From positions 1-33,585 of the forward strand of contig JAFQOE010000019.1 in NCBI GenBank assembly GCA_017395635.1: a stretch of DNA of 33,585 nucleotides, read 5' to 3'. Under the pieces are notes generated by a model, which was given only the letters and a program-made list of their open reading frames with translations, was not told the origin of the DNA and did not search any database. The stretch comes from Lachnospiraceae bacterium (GTDB lineage Bacteria > Bacillota > Clostridia > Lachnospirales > Lachnospiraceae). Below are positions 1 through 9,545 of this stretch, piece by piece. A program made the translations under genes and the position numbers. Position 1 is the first letter of the stretch. Every line of letters begins with the position of its first letter.

Positions 1-222
1 AAGAAGGGGTATTACCACCTGATGAGCCAATGGCTTCTTAGGTTATTTACATTACTTATCTAACTTCAAAAAGTTGCCTATTTTTAGACAGCTTGCTGAA
101 GTGCGCCCTTTTATGGCTTTCCTCTACTTTCTTTCACACTAATCTCCTCGTACATATACTATTTAGATATATCTATGTATAAAGAATAACAAACAAATGT
201 TGCGAAGTTGTTACAGAAATGG
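1..222. other. Intergenic / possible gene 3' end at window edge
   Basis: No convincing complete gene is visible here. On the + strand, codons 3-41 read E-G-V-L-P-P-D-E-P-M-A-S-stop, which could be the last residues of a gene whose body lies outside the window, but that is too little to name a family. The rest is AT-rich with short inverted repeats (ACTTCA at about 64 against TGAAGT at about 97). On the minus strand an eight-codon ORF (111-137) has a good Shine-Dalgarno but is too short to support as a gene. Confidence 0.3.
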
Positions 223-1281
223 TTATTTTGGTAAATTAGAATAGTCACCTCTGTCTACTACAATTTCGTGCCCGATGTTTTGCATATGATTGCGGAGAGA
301 CTGAATGCATTCAGCTGCCTCGTCCCCGGTGCCGATTTTGTTGTCGTAGAGACTGTATTGTTCGCGCCTGTCAATGGGAGATAAATTTGGCATGATTACG
401 TTGGCACCGGCAAGTATGCCCTGTTCTCTTCCGTTAGATGCAATTGTTCCAAGTGCAGTAGTGGCAGGAAGTAATAGTGCGGGTCGCATAAGCCGGAGAA
501 TGCTGATTAGTAATAAAGTATCTTCCAAAGTGCCATTTTGTTGGTCGTGGAACGGTGTGTCTTTGTGGGAAATATAAGGTCCAATTCCGACCATTTCCGG
601 TTTGAAACTCTGTATAAAAAGTAAATCTTCCGCTATCATTTCTGTTGTTTGAAAAGGGGAGCCCACCATGAAACCACAGCCTACCTGATAACCGATGGAT
701 TTTAGGTTGTTGAGACAATCCATACGATTAGACAGAGTCATTGTGGTGGGATGCAACATTTGGTAATGCTCGCTGTTGGCTGTTTCGTGTCGTAATAGGT
801 AGCGATTTGCTCCGGCATTGTATAGTTTTTGGTAGCTTTCATAACTTCGCTCGCCTAGCGATAGGGTAATGGCGCAATCTGGATAATGGTTTCGAATGGA
901 AGTGACAATATTTGTCATTTGTTCATCATCGTAATACGCATCTTCGCCACCTTGTAATACAAAGGTTCGAAACCCAAGAGAATATCCTTCCTCACAACAA
1001 GACAAGATATTTTCTTTGGTCAAACGGTAGCGTGTCAGTTGACGATTGCTGCATCGAATACCACAGTAGTAGCAATCGTTCTTGCAATGATTTGTAAATT
1101 CAATCAGACCACGAATATATATCTGGTTGCCAAAATGTTTTTGTTTGGCAATCTGGGCATAATGTGCAAGCTCGTTGCGAAGTTCTTTGGAGTTGTTGTT
1201 CAATAAAGCCACAAACTCTTCTTTGCAAAGAAGTTTGTGGCTGATTAATTTGTCGATGCTAGTTTTCAAAATTGTGTTCAT
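223..1281 (-). CDS. hydE: [FeFe] hydrogenase H-cluster radical SAM maturase HydE
   Basis: Radical SAM enzyme that takes part in building the diiron subcluster of [FeFe] hydrogenase in the cytoplasm, together with HydF and HydG. The radical-SAM CxxxCxxC motif is C66-K-N-D-C70-Y-Y-C73, preceded by the HydE/BioB-like IRGLIEFTNHC segment; later GGEDAYY and the C-terminal TTALGT and GANVIMPN segments also fit HydE. The length of 352 aa is usual for the family. I chose ATG at 1281: an AAAGG lies 12 nt upstream, whereas the TTG at 1290 sits too close to it. The gene overlaps the end of plsC by 23 bp, so the two are probably co-transcribed and translationally coupled. HydF, HydG and the hydrogenase are not in this window. 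Assignment by motif; ThiH/BioB-like paralogues are less likely. Confidence 0.9.
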   Translation of the reverse strand: MNTILKTSIDKLISHKLLCKEEFVALLNNNSKELRNELAHYAQIAKQKHFGNQIYIRGLIEFTNHCKNDCYYCGIRCSNRQLTRYRLTKENILSCCEEGYSLGFRTFVLQGGEDAYYDDEQMTNIVTSIRNHYPDCAITLSLGERSYESYQKLYNAGANRYLLRHETANSEHYQMLHPTTMTLSNRMDCLNNLKSIGYQVGCGFMVGSPFQTTEMIAEDLLFIQSFKPEMVGIGPYISHKDTPFHDQQNGTLEDTLLLISILRLMRPALLLPATTALGTIASNGREQGILAGANVIMPNLSPIDRREQYSLYDNKIGTGDEAAECIQSLRNHMQNIGHEIVVDRGDYSNLPK

Positions 1282-1984
1282 TTTCTGCAATTACCTTTGC
1301 GATGCGTTCTTTTACCATATCAGCGATTTCTGCTGTTTTCATTCCCTTGTATTCCTCGTAAGGAATTGGTGGAAGTACATGAATCTGTACATCTACCTTG
1401 CGAAGTGAGTTAGTGTCAAATGGAAGGTAGCAATCAATGATTGCCATTGGTACAATCGGACATTTGGCTTTGGTTGCTGCCTTGAAACTTCCACTCTTGA
1501 ACTCGCCCATTTTGTTTCCGTTTTTGGAACGTGTTCCTTCAGGGAAAATAAGGAAGTTTCGTCCGGATTTTACACGTTCTGCTACTTCGTTAATTACTTT
1601 GAGGCCCTCACGTGGATCATCGCGATCCATAAATAAACCGTCCATAGTCTGGATGATTTGGCGTAGAAGGAAAACATTATAAGCTTCTTTTTTAATAACC
1701 ACGGAGAAAGGGGTGGAATTGAGATGCACCCATCCCATAACATCAAACAATCCCTGGTGGTTCGGATACATAATATATCCGGATTCTTTTGGCAGATTCT
1801 CTAATCCATAACCGTGAACGTTGACGTTGCCGCATTTGCAACCACGATTACCGATTAAACGGATGATTTTGTATTTCTTTTCTTCGCTAACCTTGTCATT
1901 CTTTGCATAGCGTAAAAGATTGATAAAAACATATGGTAAATATAACAAATTACGAAGCAACATCAAAGTAAGACGTTTTGCCAT
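1259..1984 (-). CDS. plsC: 1-acyl-sn-glycerol-3-phosphate acyltransferase (PlsC)
   Basis: Membrane-associated acyltransferase that acylates lysophosphatidic acid to phosphatidic acid in phospholipid synthesis. The catalytic HX4D motif is H76-QGLF-D81 (in NHQGLFD), and the substrate-binding motif FPEGTRS lies at about 147-153. Motif-IV-like VPMAIIDC follows. The N-terminus has a short hydrophobic stretch (LLRNLLYLPYVFINLL), consistent with membrane attachment. At 241 aa it has typical PlsC length. ATG 1984 is preceded by GGAGGG at good spacing. It begins 22 nt after the lysA stop and overlaps hydE, which suggests a lysA-plsC-hydE transcription unit. No metabolic link between the three is obvious. 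Confidence 0.92.
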   Translation of the reverse strand: MAKRLTLMLLRNLLYLPYVFINLLRYAKNDKVSEEKKYKIIRLIGNRGCKCGNVNVHGYGLENLPKESGYIMYPNHQGLFDVMGWVHLNSTPFSVVIKKEAYNVFLLRQIIQTMDGLFMDRDDPREGLKVINEVAERVKSGRNFLIFPEGTRSKNGNKMGEFKSGSFKAATKAKCPIVPMAIIDCYLPFDTNSLRKVDVQIHVLPPIPYEEYKGMKTAEIADMVKERIAKVIAENEHNFEN

Positions 1985-2006
1985 TATATAACCCTCCCTG
2001 ATTGTA

Positions 2007-3266
2007 TTATAGTTCTATATTCCAGAAGTTTTCTAAAGTTGCAAAATAGTCTTCCGGAGTCTCTGCACGGCGAATCATTTTAGTTCCACCGTCTTCGCAA
2101 AGAAGAATCTCAGCAGATTTTAATTTGCCGTTGTAGTTGTAACCCATGGCAAAACCGTGTGCACCGGTATCATGAATCACTAAAATGTCACCTTTGTCAA
2201 TTTTAGGAAGCTTGCGGTCGATGGCGAATTTGTCGTTATTTTCGCAAAGCGAACCGACAATATCGTAAGTTTCTGTCTCTGGTTCGTTTTCTTTACCCAT
2301 AACGGTAATGTGGTGATAAGCACCATACATGGCAGGCCTCATCAAATTAACGGCACAAGCGTCAACGCCGATGTATTCTTTGTGGGTGTGCTTTTCATGA
2401 ACTGCCTTTGTAACAAGATGTCCGTAAGGTGCCAACATAAAGCGACCAAGTTCCGTATAGATTGCAACATCTCCCATGCCGGCTGGAACAAGTACTTCTT
2501 CGTAAGCTTTGCGTACGCCTTCACCGATTGCAAGTATATCATTTGGTTCTTTGTCCGGAGTATAAGGAATTCCGATTCCACCGGACAAATTAATAAATGT
2601 GATATGTACACCGGTCTCATTTTTTAATTCGACAGCAGTTTCAAACAATATTTTTGCTAAAGTTGGATAATAATCGTTGGTTACGGTATTGCTTGCTAAA
2701 AATGCATGCATACCAAATTCTTCCGCACCAAGTTCCTTCAATTTCTTGAAGGCTTCTGTCATCTGGGGGCGGGTTAAACCATATTTGGCATCACCAGGGT
2801 TATCCATAATTGTGTTGGCGACCGCAAACTTTCCTCCCGGATTAAAACGACAACTGATTCGTTTTGGAATTTCGCCAATGGTTTCTTTCAAAAAGTCAAT
2901 ATGGGTAATGTCGTCTAAGTTAATGGTTGCTCCAAGCTTGGCCGCAAGCTGAAAATCTTCAGCAGGAGTTTCGTTAGAAGAAAACATAATGTCACTTCCA
3001 TTAAACCCACATTTTTCAGACATCAAAAGTTCTGTGTAAGAAGAACAATCGGTTCCACAACCTTCTTCTTTCAAAATACGAAGGATGGTAGGGTTTGGAG
3101 TTGCTTTCACTGCAAAATATTCTTTGTATCCGGGATTCCATGCAAATGCCTGGTGTAATTTGCGTGCGTTTTCGCGAATACCTTTTTCGTCGTATAAATG
3201 AAATGGTGTAGCATATTCTGCACAGATTGCATCTAATTGTTCCTTATTTACAAATGGTGTTTTCAT
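2007..3266 (-). CDS. lysA: Diaminopimelate decarboxylase (group IV PLP decarboxylase)
   Basis: Converts meso-diaminopimelate to L-lysine with pyridoxal phosphate. The PLP lysine is K54 in YFAVKATPNP. The glycine-rich phosphate-binding loop NLSGGIGIPYTP, the ELGRFMLAPYG segment and the C-terminal GSLCENNDKFA motif, with the catalytic Cys of alanine-racemase-fold decarboxylases, are all present. I chose ATG 3266 (419 aa) because AAAGGA lies 9 nt upstream and a promoter is visible at 3354-3381. Reading further upstream to 3344 would place the start within a few nucleotides of the predicted transcript start, with no RBS. The gene stands apart from other lysine genes and leads plsC and hydE. An ornithine or carboxynorspermidine decarboxylase of the same fold is possible but fits the motifs less well. 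Confidence 0.88.
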   Translation of the reverse strand: MKTPFVNKEQLDAICAEYATPFHLYDEKGIRENARKLHQAFAWNPGYKEYFAVKATPNPTILRILKEEGCGTDCSSYTELLMSEKCGFNGSDIMFSSNETPAEDFQLAAKLGATINLDDITHIDFLKETIGEIPKRISCRFNPGGKFAVANTIMDNPGDAKYGLTRPQMTEAFKKLKELGAEEFGMHAFLASNTVTNDYYPTLAKILFETAVELKNETGVHITFINLSGGIGIPYTPDKEPNDILAIGEGVRKAYEEVLVPAGMGDVAIYTELGRFMLAPYGHLVTKAVHEKHTHKEYIGVDACAVNLMRPAMYGAYHHITVMGKENEPETETYDIVGSLCENNDKFAIDRKLPKIDKGDILVIHDTGAHGFAMGYNYNGKLKSAEILLCEDGGTKMIRRAETPEDYFATLENFWNIEL

Positions 3267-3353
3267 ATTCTGTATTCCTTTCATGAATAGGGTTGTCCCT
3301 TTACTTATCAGGTGTAAATATCCATATAAAAGTAATAAACACACCTATACAAT

Positions 3354-3381
3354 AGTGTATGATTTTTTGCACGTTTGTCAA
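3354..3381 (-). promoter_or_regulatory. Predicted sigma-A promoter of lysA-plsC-hydE
   Basis: On the minus strand a perfect -35 TTGACA (3381-3376) is followed after 16 bp by TACACT (3359-3354). Transcription would start near 3347, leaving a leader of about 80 nt that contains an AGGTGT/ACACCT hairpin. I see no lysine riboswitch architecture; the leader is too short for one. Confidence 0.5.
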
Positions 3382-3474
3382 GGAAAATGCCCAATTAAAA
3401 ATTACCAAAAATTCATGCAAGCATTAAGCAATAGTAAGAATGTTTGTGATTATTACGACGGTAATGGATAATTC

Positions 3475-4182
3475 TTAGCCAAGTATATCATGATCTATGA
3501 TGTGAGTGGTCTTTTTATACACATAAAAATGCTCTTGACGGTCGCATATTGCAAGGAAGACGTCATTTATATTGTTGATATTATGAATGGCAAGTTGTTG
3601 TTCAAGCCATTTTTGGTTTTTCCCAATATGATCGAGGTTGTATTTGAGTATTTGTCCGTCTACAATGACGTTTGCAAACATTTCTTCCTGTGCAGGAACC
3701 ATGTTAAGATCTTTTGACGTAACAGGTTTGTTTTCTGTTACAGGCAGTATACTGATTTTGCCGTTTGGCTCTAAAATGACAGCTTCTATTTGGGATAGGT
3801 CAAAATATCCGTTGATTCTGCATTCTACAAGAAATTCATCGATATCCATTTTGGCTTTTTTGAGATTTTGGTTAAAGATTTCGCCATGTAAATATAGTAT
3901 GATAGCTTTTCCATTGATAAGACGGCGAAGAGGGATGGATTTTTGAGAGATTTTGGAAAGTAAAATGGCAAAGGTGGCGTAGATTATCATTGCAGTAAGG
4001 GGTTTTAAATAATCTCCTTCTAAGTCGGTTGCCATTTCGGCGGCAATAGAGCCGATAGTAATACTGTTAATATAATCAAACATGCTTAAATGAGATACCT
4101 GACGATAACCCATAAGTTTTGTCAGAATGAGAAGGGTGACGGCTGAAAATAGAGACTGGTATATAATTGTGATATGCTCCAT
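3475..4182 (-). CDS. DUF421 (YetF-type) membrane protein
   Basis: Function unknown; the YetF/YcaP family is widespread in Firmicutes. The N-terminal ~85 residues contain about three hydrophobic helices (IIYQSLFSAVTLLILTKLMG, ITIGSIAAEMA and LTAMIIYATFAILLS). A cytoplasmic domain follows with the family signature NGKAIILYLHGEIFNQNLKKAKMDIDEFLVECRI, then LSQIEAVILEPNGKISILP. I chose ATG 4182 (235 aa) because AGGAGA lies 8 nt upstream. The longer frame up to 4296 adds a low-complexity hydrophobic stretch without an RBS. Within the family the domain is linked to envelope or spore functions, but nothing here narrows its role. It is divergent from ftsH and 208 bp upstream of lysA, which has its own promoter. 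Confidence 0.8.
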   Translation of the reverse strand: MEHITIIYQSLFSAVTLLILTKLMGYRQVSHLSMFDYINSITIGSIAAEMATDLEGDYLKPLTAMIIYATFAILLSKISQKSIPLRRLINGKAIILYLHGEIFNQNLKKAKMDIDEFLVECRINGYFDLSQIEAVILEPNGKISILPVTENKPVTSKDLNMVPAQEEMFANVIVDGQILKYNLDHIGKNQKWLEQQLAIHNINNINDVFLAICDRQEHFYVYKKTTHIIDHDILG

Positions 4183-4352
4183 GAATAAAATCTCCTGTTT
4201 TTGTGCGAAAAATGATAACAATTCAAAGTTGATAAAAGGATTATGAATCGCTATAAAATATGAATAGTATAGATGGAAATGAAGTATCTTATTCAAAGAG
4301 AAAGAAGTATGTTATGCAAAAGACATTTCACATAATATACATGAAAATGCGA

Positions 4353-4381
4353 TTGCTTATTTTGGGGAATCCCTTTATAAT
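4353..4381 (+). promoter_or_regulatory. Predicted ftsH promoter
   Basis: TTGCTT (4353-4358), 17-bp spacer, perfect TATAAT (4376-4381). The spacer contains the palindrome GGGGAATCCC, which could be a repressor site; that is inference only. The predicted start near 4388 gives a leader of about 55 nt to the ftsH RBS region. Confidence 0.6.
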
Positions 4382-4442
4382 ATTTTAGAACTCAAAAGAG
4401 CTTGTTGACTTTACGAGATTAGATTTTCAGGAGGATAGCGAT

Positions 4443-6398
4443 TTGGAAGAGAATAACAAGAATAATCAAAATAACAATGGGAAGAAGTCGCCGAACCGTA
4501 GTTTTATTTTTATGCTAGTGGTATCAATTGGTTTGACACTTCTTTTTTTCTATGCCTTTAGTAGAATTCAGGAAAGTCAAAGAGAAGAAATCTCTTATGG
4601 CCAGTTTCTGGATATGCTGGATGAGGGTAATGTAGAAATGGTCAAAATATACGGTTCCAGTATTGAAGTGACAATGAAAAATAAGGATGAGTCCAAGAGA
4701 GGAACGATATATTATGCAACAAGGATATCGGATTTGTATTTGGTTGACCGATTAGAAGAAGCGAAAAAGAACGGAGAATTGGACTATACAGCAGTGGATG
4801 AAAGTAATAGTGCCATCATAGGTAATATTATTTCGTGGGTTGTGATGATAGTTTTGTTTTATGTAGTTATCTGGTTCTTTATGCGTATGATGAGCAAAGG
4901 TGGCGGCGTGATGGGCGTTGGCAAGAGCAATGCCAAGATGTATGTAGAGAAAGAGACAGGTGTTACTTTTGCAGATGTAGCAGGACAGGAGGAATCAAAA
5001 GAATCTTTGAAAGAGATGGTGGATTTTCTGCATAATCCTAAGAAATATTTGGATATTGGAGCAAAGCTTCCGAAAGGAGCATTGTTGGTAGGACCTCCGG
5101 GAACCGGTAAGACTTTGCTTGCAAAAGCAGTGGCAGGAGAGGCAAATGTACCATTCTTCTCTTTGTCCGGTTCTGATTTTGTTGAATTATATGTAGGTGT
5201 TGGTGCGTCTCGTGTTAGAGATTTGTTCAAACAGGCGACATCTATGGCACCATGTATTATTTTTATTGATGAGATTGATGCGATTGGTAGAAGTCGTGAT
5301 AGCAAATATGGTGGTGGTGATTCTGAGCGTGAACAGACTTTGAATCAGTTGCTCTCTGAGATGGATGGATTTGATACCTCAAGAGGTATTGTTATTTTGG
5401 CGGCGACAAACCGTCCTGAAATTTTAGATAAGGCATTGCTTCGTCCGGGACGTTTTGATCGACGTGTTATTGTTGAAAAGCCGGATCTAAAGGGTCGAAT
5501 TGAAACTTTGAAAGTGCATTCTAAGAATGTAAAAATGGATGAAACAGTGGATTATAAAGAGTTGGCATTGGCGACGTCGGGTGCTGTAGGAGCAGATCTT
5601 GCAAATATTGTCAACGAAGCAGCTTTGGCCGCAGTGAAAGCCGGAAGAGAGTTTGTAAAACAGTCTGATTTGTTTGAAGCAGTAGAAGTGGTAATTGCAG
5701 GTAAAGAGAAAAAAGATCGAATTTTAAGCAAGAAAGAAAAAGAAATAGTTGCATATCATGAGACCGGACACGCACTTTGTGTTGCGCTACAAAAACATAC
5801 AGAACCGGTGCAGAAAATTACGATTATCCCAAGAACGATGGGAGCCTTAGGCTATGTTATGCAGGTGCCGGAGGAAGAAAAGTATTTGAATACCAAGGAG
5901 GAAATGGAAGCAGATATTGTCACCTTTATGGCGGGTCGAGCAGCGGAGGCGATTAAATTTCCATCTGTTACTACGGGAGCATCCAATGATATCGAACAGG
6001 CTACTAATATGGCAAGGAGAATGATTACCATATATGGAATGTCGGATACTTTTGGTATGGTGGCGTTGGAATCGGTTCAGAATCGATATTTGGACGGAAG
6101 TCTTGCTTTGAATTGTTCGGAGGAAACAGCGACCAAGATAGATGATGAGGTCCGGGTGATTATAAAGAATGCTTATGATAAGGCATATAACCTTTTGAAG
6201 GAAAATGAAGAGGTGTTAGATGCGCTTGCAAAACATTTGATAGAAAAAGAGAGTATTACCGGTAAAGAATTCATGAAGATATATGAAGAAGTTACCGGTG
6301 AAATATTGAAAGAAGCCAAATCGGAGCAACTTCCAAAAGAGGATGATTCAGATGCTGAAAAAAAAGAAGATTTCCTTGCAGAAGAGGGGAATAATTGA
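4443..6398 (+). CDS. ftsH: ATP-dependent zinc metalloprotease FtsH
   Basis: Membrane-anchored hexameric AAA+ protease that degrades unassembled membrane proteins and selected regulators. Visible in order: transmembrane helix 1 (about 20-42), an extracytoplasmic segment, transmembrane helix 2 (about 107-129), Walker A G217-PPGTGK-T224, Walker B CIIFIDEIDAIG, second region of homology NRPEILDKALLRPGRFDRRV, and the zinc site H439-E-T-G-H443. The C-terminus is acidic and charged. At 651 aa it has normal length. The start is TTG at 4443: AGGAGG lies 8 nt upstream and no ATG is nearby. It is followed after 44 bp by a chemotaxis receptor, probably a chance neighbour sharing read-through. Confidence 0.97.
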   Translation: MEENNKNNQNNNGKKSPNRSFIFMLVVSIGLTLLFFYAFSRIQESQREEISYGQFLDMLDEGNVEMVKIYGSSIEVTMKNKDESKRGTIYYATRISDLYLVDRLEEAKKNGELDYTAVDESNSAIIGNIISWVVMIVLFYVVIWFFMRMMSKGGGVMGVGKSNAKMYVEKETGVTFADVAGQEESKESLKEMVDFLHNPKKYLDIGAKLPKGALLVGPPGTGKTLLAKAVAGEANVPFFSLSGSDFVELYVGVGASRVRDLFKQATSMAPCIIFIDEIDAIGRSRDSKYGGGDSEREQTLNQLLSEMDGFDTSRGIVILAATNRPEILDKALLRPGRFDRRVIVEKPDLKGRIETLKVHSKNVKMDETVDYKELALATSGAVGADLANIVNEAALAAVKAGREFVKQSDLFEAVEVVIAGKEKKDRILSKKEKEIVAYHETGHALCVALQKHTEPVQKITIIPRTMGALGYVMQVPEEEKYLNTKEEMEADIVTFMAGRAAEAIKFPSVTTGASNDIEQATNMARRMITIYGMSDTFGMVALESVQNRYLDGSLALNCSEETATKIDDEVRVIIKNAYDKAYNLLKENEEVLDALAKHLIEKESITGKEFMKIYEEVTGEILKEAKSEQLPKEDDSDAEKKEDFLAEEGNN

Positions 6399-6442
6399 TA
6401 TAATATGGGGTAGTATTATATGTGCGAATTGGAGGGTTACTT

Positions 6443-8137
6443 ATGAAAAAAAGATTAATGGTATTAGGTATATTGCCGTTAGCGTTAATGACGATTGCAG
6501 TTATTGTTTTGTGTATGACTGTAATAAAAACGGATATAGAGGAGGATACCGAAAGAACGTTACAGGGAACGGTGTATGCTTATCTGGCTACATTGGAAGA
6601 ATATGATGGAACCTATGAACAGAAGGCAGATGGAAGTGTTTGGAAAGGTTCTCATAATATTACAGATTCTATCGGAGTTGTCGATAGAATCAAATCAGAA
6701 GGTGGCGTAGATGTTACATTTTGTTATGGAAAGACAAGAATAACGACATCGATTATGGATGAGGATGGCAATCGAGCTGTAGGAACAGATGTGGCAGATG
6801 AAGTTGTTGAAAAGGTATTGAACCAGGGAAAGAGAGTTTTTTTGAATCATGTTCTGGTGAATGGAGCAGATTATTTTGGTTATTATGTACCGGTACATCA
6901 GAGTGGAAGCGAAGAAGTGATTGGTATGGTATTTGCAGGATTGCCTCATGATGAGGGACTTGCTACATATAATTCCGTTATCAAAGTATTGATTATAACA
7001 TCTGTTTTGTTTTTGATTTTATCGGTTATATTGGGAGCGAGTGCAGCAACTAGTATTACAAAGGGATTACAGGAAGCAGAAAGAGCAGTTAAAGCAGTTG
7101 CGGCTGGTGAATTAACCATTGAGATAAATAGCAGATATATTCACAGAAAAGATGAAATTGGAGAGCTTTGCAGATCGGTTGATGGAATGAAGAATGAGCT
7201 TCGTTTTATTATTGAAGATATCAATGGACATGCAAACGAGTTGTTGAATTCGGCTGTTTCCTTAGATAACACTGCACAGGCTACATTGACCACTGTCGAT
7301 AATGTAGATAAAGCGGTGAATGAAATTGCGGATGGAGCGACTTCTCAAGCGAAAGATGCAATTAGGGCGGCTGAGAATGTTTCCCTGATGGGAGAGATGT
7401 TGGAAGCAACGAGTCAGGATATTGAAAACTTGAATGACAATGCACGTATTATGAGAGAGTCAAGTGAACAGGCTACAGATTCTCTTGAAGAATTGATGCG
7501 TATCAACAAAGAGGTTATGGATGCTATTGAGTTGATTTATAGCCAGACCAATCGTACCAATGAGTCTTCTCAGAAGATTCGTGAGGCTACCAATATTATT
7601 AGCAATATTTCGGATGAGACGAATTTGTTATCTTTGAATGCTTCGATTGAGGCTGCGAGAGCTGGTGAGCAGGGTAGAGGATTTGCAGTTGTGGCGAACG
7701 AGATTCAGCATTTGGCAGAGCAGTCTGGTGCATCGACGGATTCGATTGCGGCTATGGTTAATGAATTAATTAACGATTCGAATATGGCAGTTGATACGAT
7801 GGGAAGAGTTCGTGAGATTGTTCTTTCACAGAGTAGGAATGTTGCTGAAACACAGGCGGTTGTTGCACAAGTTATTAAAGCGATTGAGAATTCGATTGCT
7901 TCAATTGCTTCGATTGAAGAACAGAGTGTGAAATTGAATGAAGCGAAGGATGAGATTGTTGGAGTAGTAGAAAGCTTGTCTGCGGTTGCGGAAGAGAATG
8001 CTGCAAGTACAGAAGAAACATCGGCAGCTACTACAGAGGTTGCGAACAGCTTTAATGAAGTTACACAGTCGGCAGATTCCTTGAAGACACTTGCAGACAA
8101 TATTGCGGGAACAATGAGTAGTTTCCGTTTAGAGTAA
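6443..8137 (+). CDS. Methyl-accepting chemotaxis protein
   Basis: Transmembrane chemoreceptor of 564 aa that signals through CheW/CheA to the flagellar motor. An N-terminal helix ([21 protein letters not shown]) is followed by an extracytoplasmic Cache-like sensor domain (about 30-180), a second helix ([20 protein letters not shown]), a HAMP domain ([25 protein letters not shown]) and a long coiled-coil signalling domain. The hairpin tip is about 390-425 ([32 protein letters not shown]). The C-terminus lacks a CheR-docking pentapeptide. ATG 6443 follows GGAGGG; an upstream GTG at 6422 would include the RBS and is rejected. The ligand cannot be predicted. No che or flagellar genes are nearby, but it implies a motile relative. 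An intrinsic terminator follows. Confidence 0.95.
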   Translation: MKKRLMVLGILPLALMTIAVIVLCMTVIKTDIEEDTERTLQGTVYAYLATLEEYDGTYEQKADGSVWKGSHNITDSIGVVDRIKSEGGVDVTFCYGKTRITTSIMDEDGNRAVGTDVADEVVEKVLNQGKRVFLNHVLVNGADYFGYYVPVHQSGSEEVIGMVFAGLPHDEGLATYNSVIKVLIITSVLFLILSVILGASAATSITKGLQEAERAVKAVAAGELTIEINSRYIHRKDEIGELCRSVDGMKNELRFIIEDINGHANELLNSAVSLDNTAQATLTTVDNVDKAVNEIADGATSQAKDAIRAAENVSLMGEMLEATSQDIENLNDNARIMRESSEQATDSLEELMRINKEVMDAIELIYSQTNRTNESSQKIREATNIISNISDETNLLSLNASIEAARAGEQGRGFAVVANEIQHLAEQSGASTDSIAAMVNELINDSNMAVDTMGRVREIVLSQSRNVAETQAVVAQVIKAIENSIASIASIEEQSVKLNEAKDEIVGVVESLSAVAEENAASTEETSAATTEVANSFNEVTQSADSLKTLADNIAGTMSSFRLE

Positions 8138-8164
8138 TTTATAATTGTTTATATGAATCACAAG

Positions 8165-8202
8165 AGAAAAGCCTCTGCCGGATTGCAGAAGGCTTTTCTT
8201 TT
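8165..8202 (+). terminator. Intrinsic terminator after the chemoreceptor gene
   Basis: Stem AGAAAAGCCTCTGC / GCAGAAGGCTTTTCT with one bulged base, a six-base loop (cggatt) and a T-rich end. Confidence 0.85.
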
Positions 8203-8277
8203 ATGATTTACAAGCAAACTCTTTCTTCTGTGTATAATTATTAGATAGTAAACTACTCGATTTATAGGAGAGATATT

Positions 8278-9279
8278 ATGAGGATTTGTGTGATATTTAC
8301 AGGTGGAACAATCGGAAGTGTATTAGATGAAACGGGTTATATCGGTCCTAAAGAGGGGACGACCTTTCGGGTTTTGAAACAATTTAAGGAAGAATATAAT
8401 GAAGATATTGAATTTGAAATAATAGAGCCGTATCGTATTTTAAGTGAAAATTTGGATGCAGGGCATTTGACGAAACTGTTTAGTGCCGTTAAGGATGTAT
8501 TGGAAAAAAATGAAGTGGATGGCATTATTGTGACGCATGGAACGGATACTTTGCAATACGGAGCAGCTATGCTCGGATATGTGTTTGGCGGTGCTACGAT
8601 ACCGATTGTGTTAGTTTCAAGCAATTATGTCTTGGATGATATTAGAGCGAATGGATTAATTAATTTTCGATATGCGGTGGAGTTTATTAAGGGGCAATAT
8701 GGGGCCGGTGTGTTTGTGAGTTATTGTAATAAAGGTGAGAGTCCTACTATACACCGTGGTACACGTTTGCAACCTTTAGTTCCTTACTCGGATTATGTGG
8801 CAAGTGTGCAGGATACCTGGTATGGTCGATTTGAAAAAGGGGATTATATTCCTAATTCAGAATATCGAGTAATAGATGGGCAACTAGCACTATGCTCGGA
8901 TGATAAAAAGATACAGTTAACAAAAGATGCGAGAGGAATTCTTTTTATTCATCCGTCAATTGGAATGACTTATCCTAAACTGACAGATGAGATTAGGGTG
9001 GTTTTGCATGGGAGTTATCATTCGGGTACGATTGGCGTGGGAGAATCACTGCAACGCTTTGTACAGGAGACGAGACGATTGCAGACACCAATTTATTTGA
9101 CGGGGCTTTTGTCAGGAGCAGATGCTTATGAAACGGTTCAAGCATACCGGGATTTGGGGATTCGACCGTTACATACAAGTTCTGAAATTGCTCAGTATTG
9201 CAAATTATGGTTGGCTTTGAGTAATGAATTGGATATCGAATGTGTTATGGGTACCTCCGTTGCTGAGGATTGGATTTGA
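8278..9279 (+). CDS. ansA: L-asparaginase (cytoplasmic type)
   Basis: Hydrolyses asparagine to aspartate and ammonia. The first catalytic motif F7-T-G-G-T11-I-G contains the nucleophilic Thr, and the second, I84-V-T-H-G-T89-D90-T, holds the TD pair; both are diagnostic. At 333 aa without a signal peptide it should be cytoplasmic (type I-like). The stretch YCNKGESPTIHRGTRLQ is where the family has its conserved loop after the second motif. ATG 8278 has AGGAGA upstream at normal spacing. It is a single gene, separated from the receptor gene by a terminator and from glgC by 266 bp. Glutaminase side activity cannot be judged. Somewhat divergent from well-known AnsA proteins, so the substrate is inferred. 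Confidence 0.85.
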   Translation: MRICVIFTGGTIGSVLDETGYIGPKEGTTFRVLKQFKEEYNEDIEFEIIEPYRILSENLDAGHLTKLFSAVKDVLEKNEVDGIIVTHGTDTLQYGAAMLGYVFGGATIPIVLVSSNYVLDDIRANGLINFRYAVEFIKGQYGAGVFVSYCNKGESPTIHRGTRLQPLVPYSDYVASVQDTWYGRFEKGDYIPNSEYRVIDGQLALCSDDKKIQLTKDARGILFIHPSIGMTYPKLTDEIRVVLHGSYHSGTIGVGESLQRFVQETRRLQTPIYLTGLLSGADAYETVQAYRDLGIRPLHTSSEIAQYCKLWLALSNELDIECVMGTSVAEDWI

Positions 9280-9505
9280 GTTTTGGTAAAATCTTGCAAT
9301 ATATATGTAAAAATTAAGAAGAAATGTCAAATGTATAGAGAGACTAAAATCTTGAAATTGTACACTTTTGATGAAATGAATTGGGGACTATAATAAAAAA
9401 ACCTACGGAATTACGGTAATATATCGGAAAATGTCAAAAAACTTGCAGAAAATGAGGAAATATATGTTAAATTGCATAAAAAACCTTTTATTTTCTATCC
9501 TTTGA

Positions 9506-9514
9506 TGTTATAAT
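9506..9514 (+). promoter_or_regulatory. Extended -10 promoter of glgCD
   Basis: TGtTATAAT (TG at 9506, TATAAT 9509-9514), with no clear -35. It starts 40 bp upstream of glgC and directly precedes the AAAGGGGTG ribosome binding site. Upstream at about 9401-9420 a TACGG repeat (TACGGAATTACGG) might be a control site, but this is weak. Confidence 0.45.
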
Positions 9515-9545
9515 TAAGCCATATCTTGCGTAAAGGGGTGACACT

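Noticed and set aside
111-137. Eight-codon minus-strand ORF after GAGGAGATTAGT
   Set aside because: A good SD is present, but the ORF is tiny and no downstream gene on that strand is visible in the window.
3267-3344. N-terminal extension of LysA
   Set aside because: No RBS; the extension would begin within a few nucleotides of the predicted transcript start.
3267-3353. Lysine riboswitch before lysA
   Set aside because: The leader is only about 80 nt and shows a single simple hairpin.
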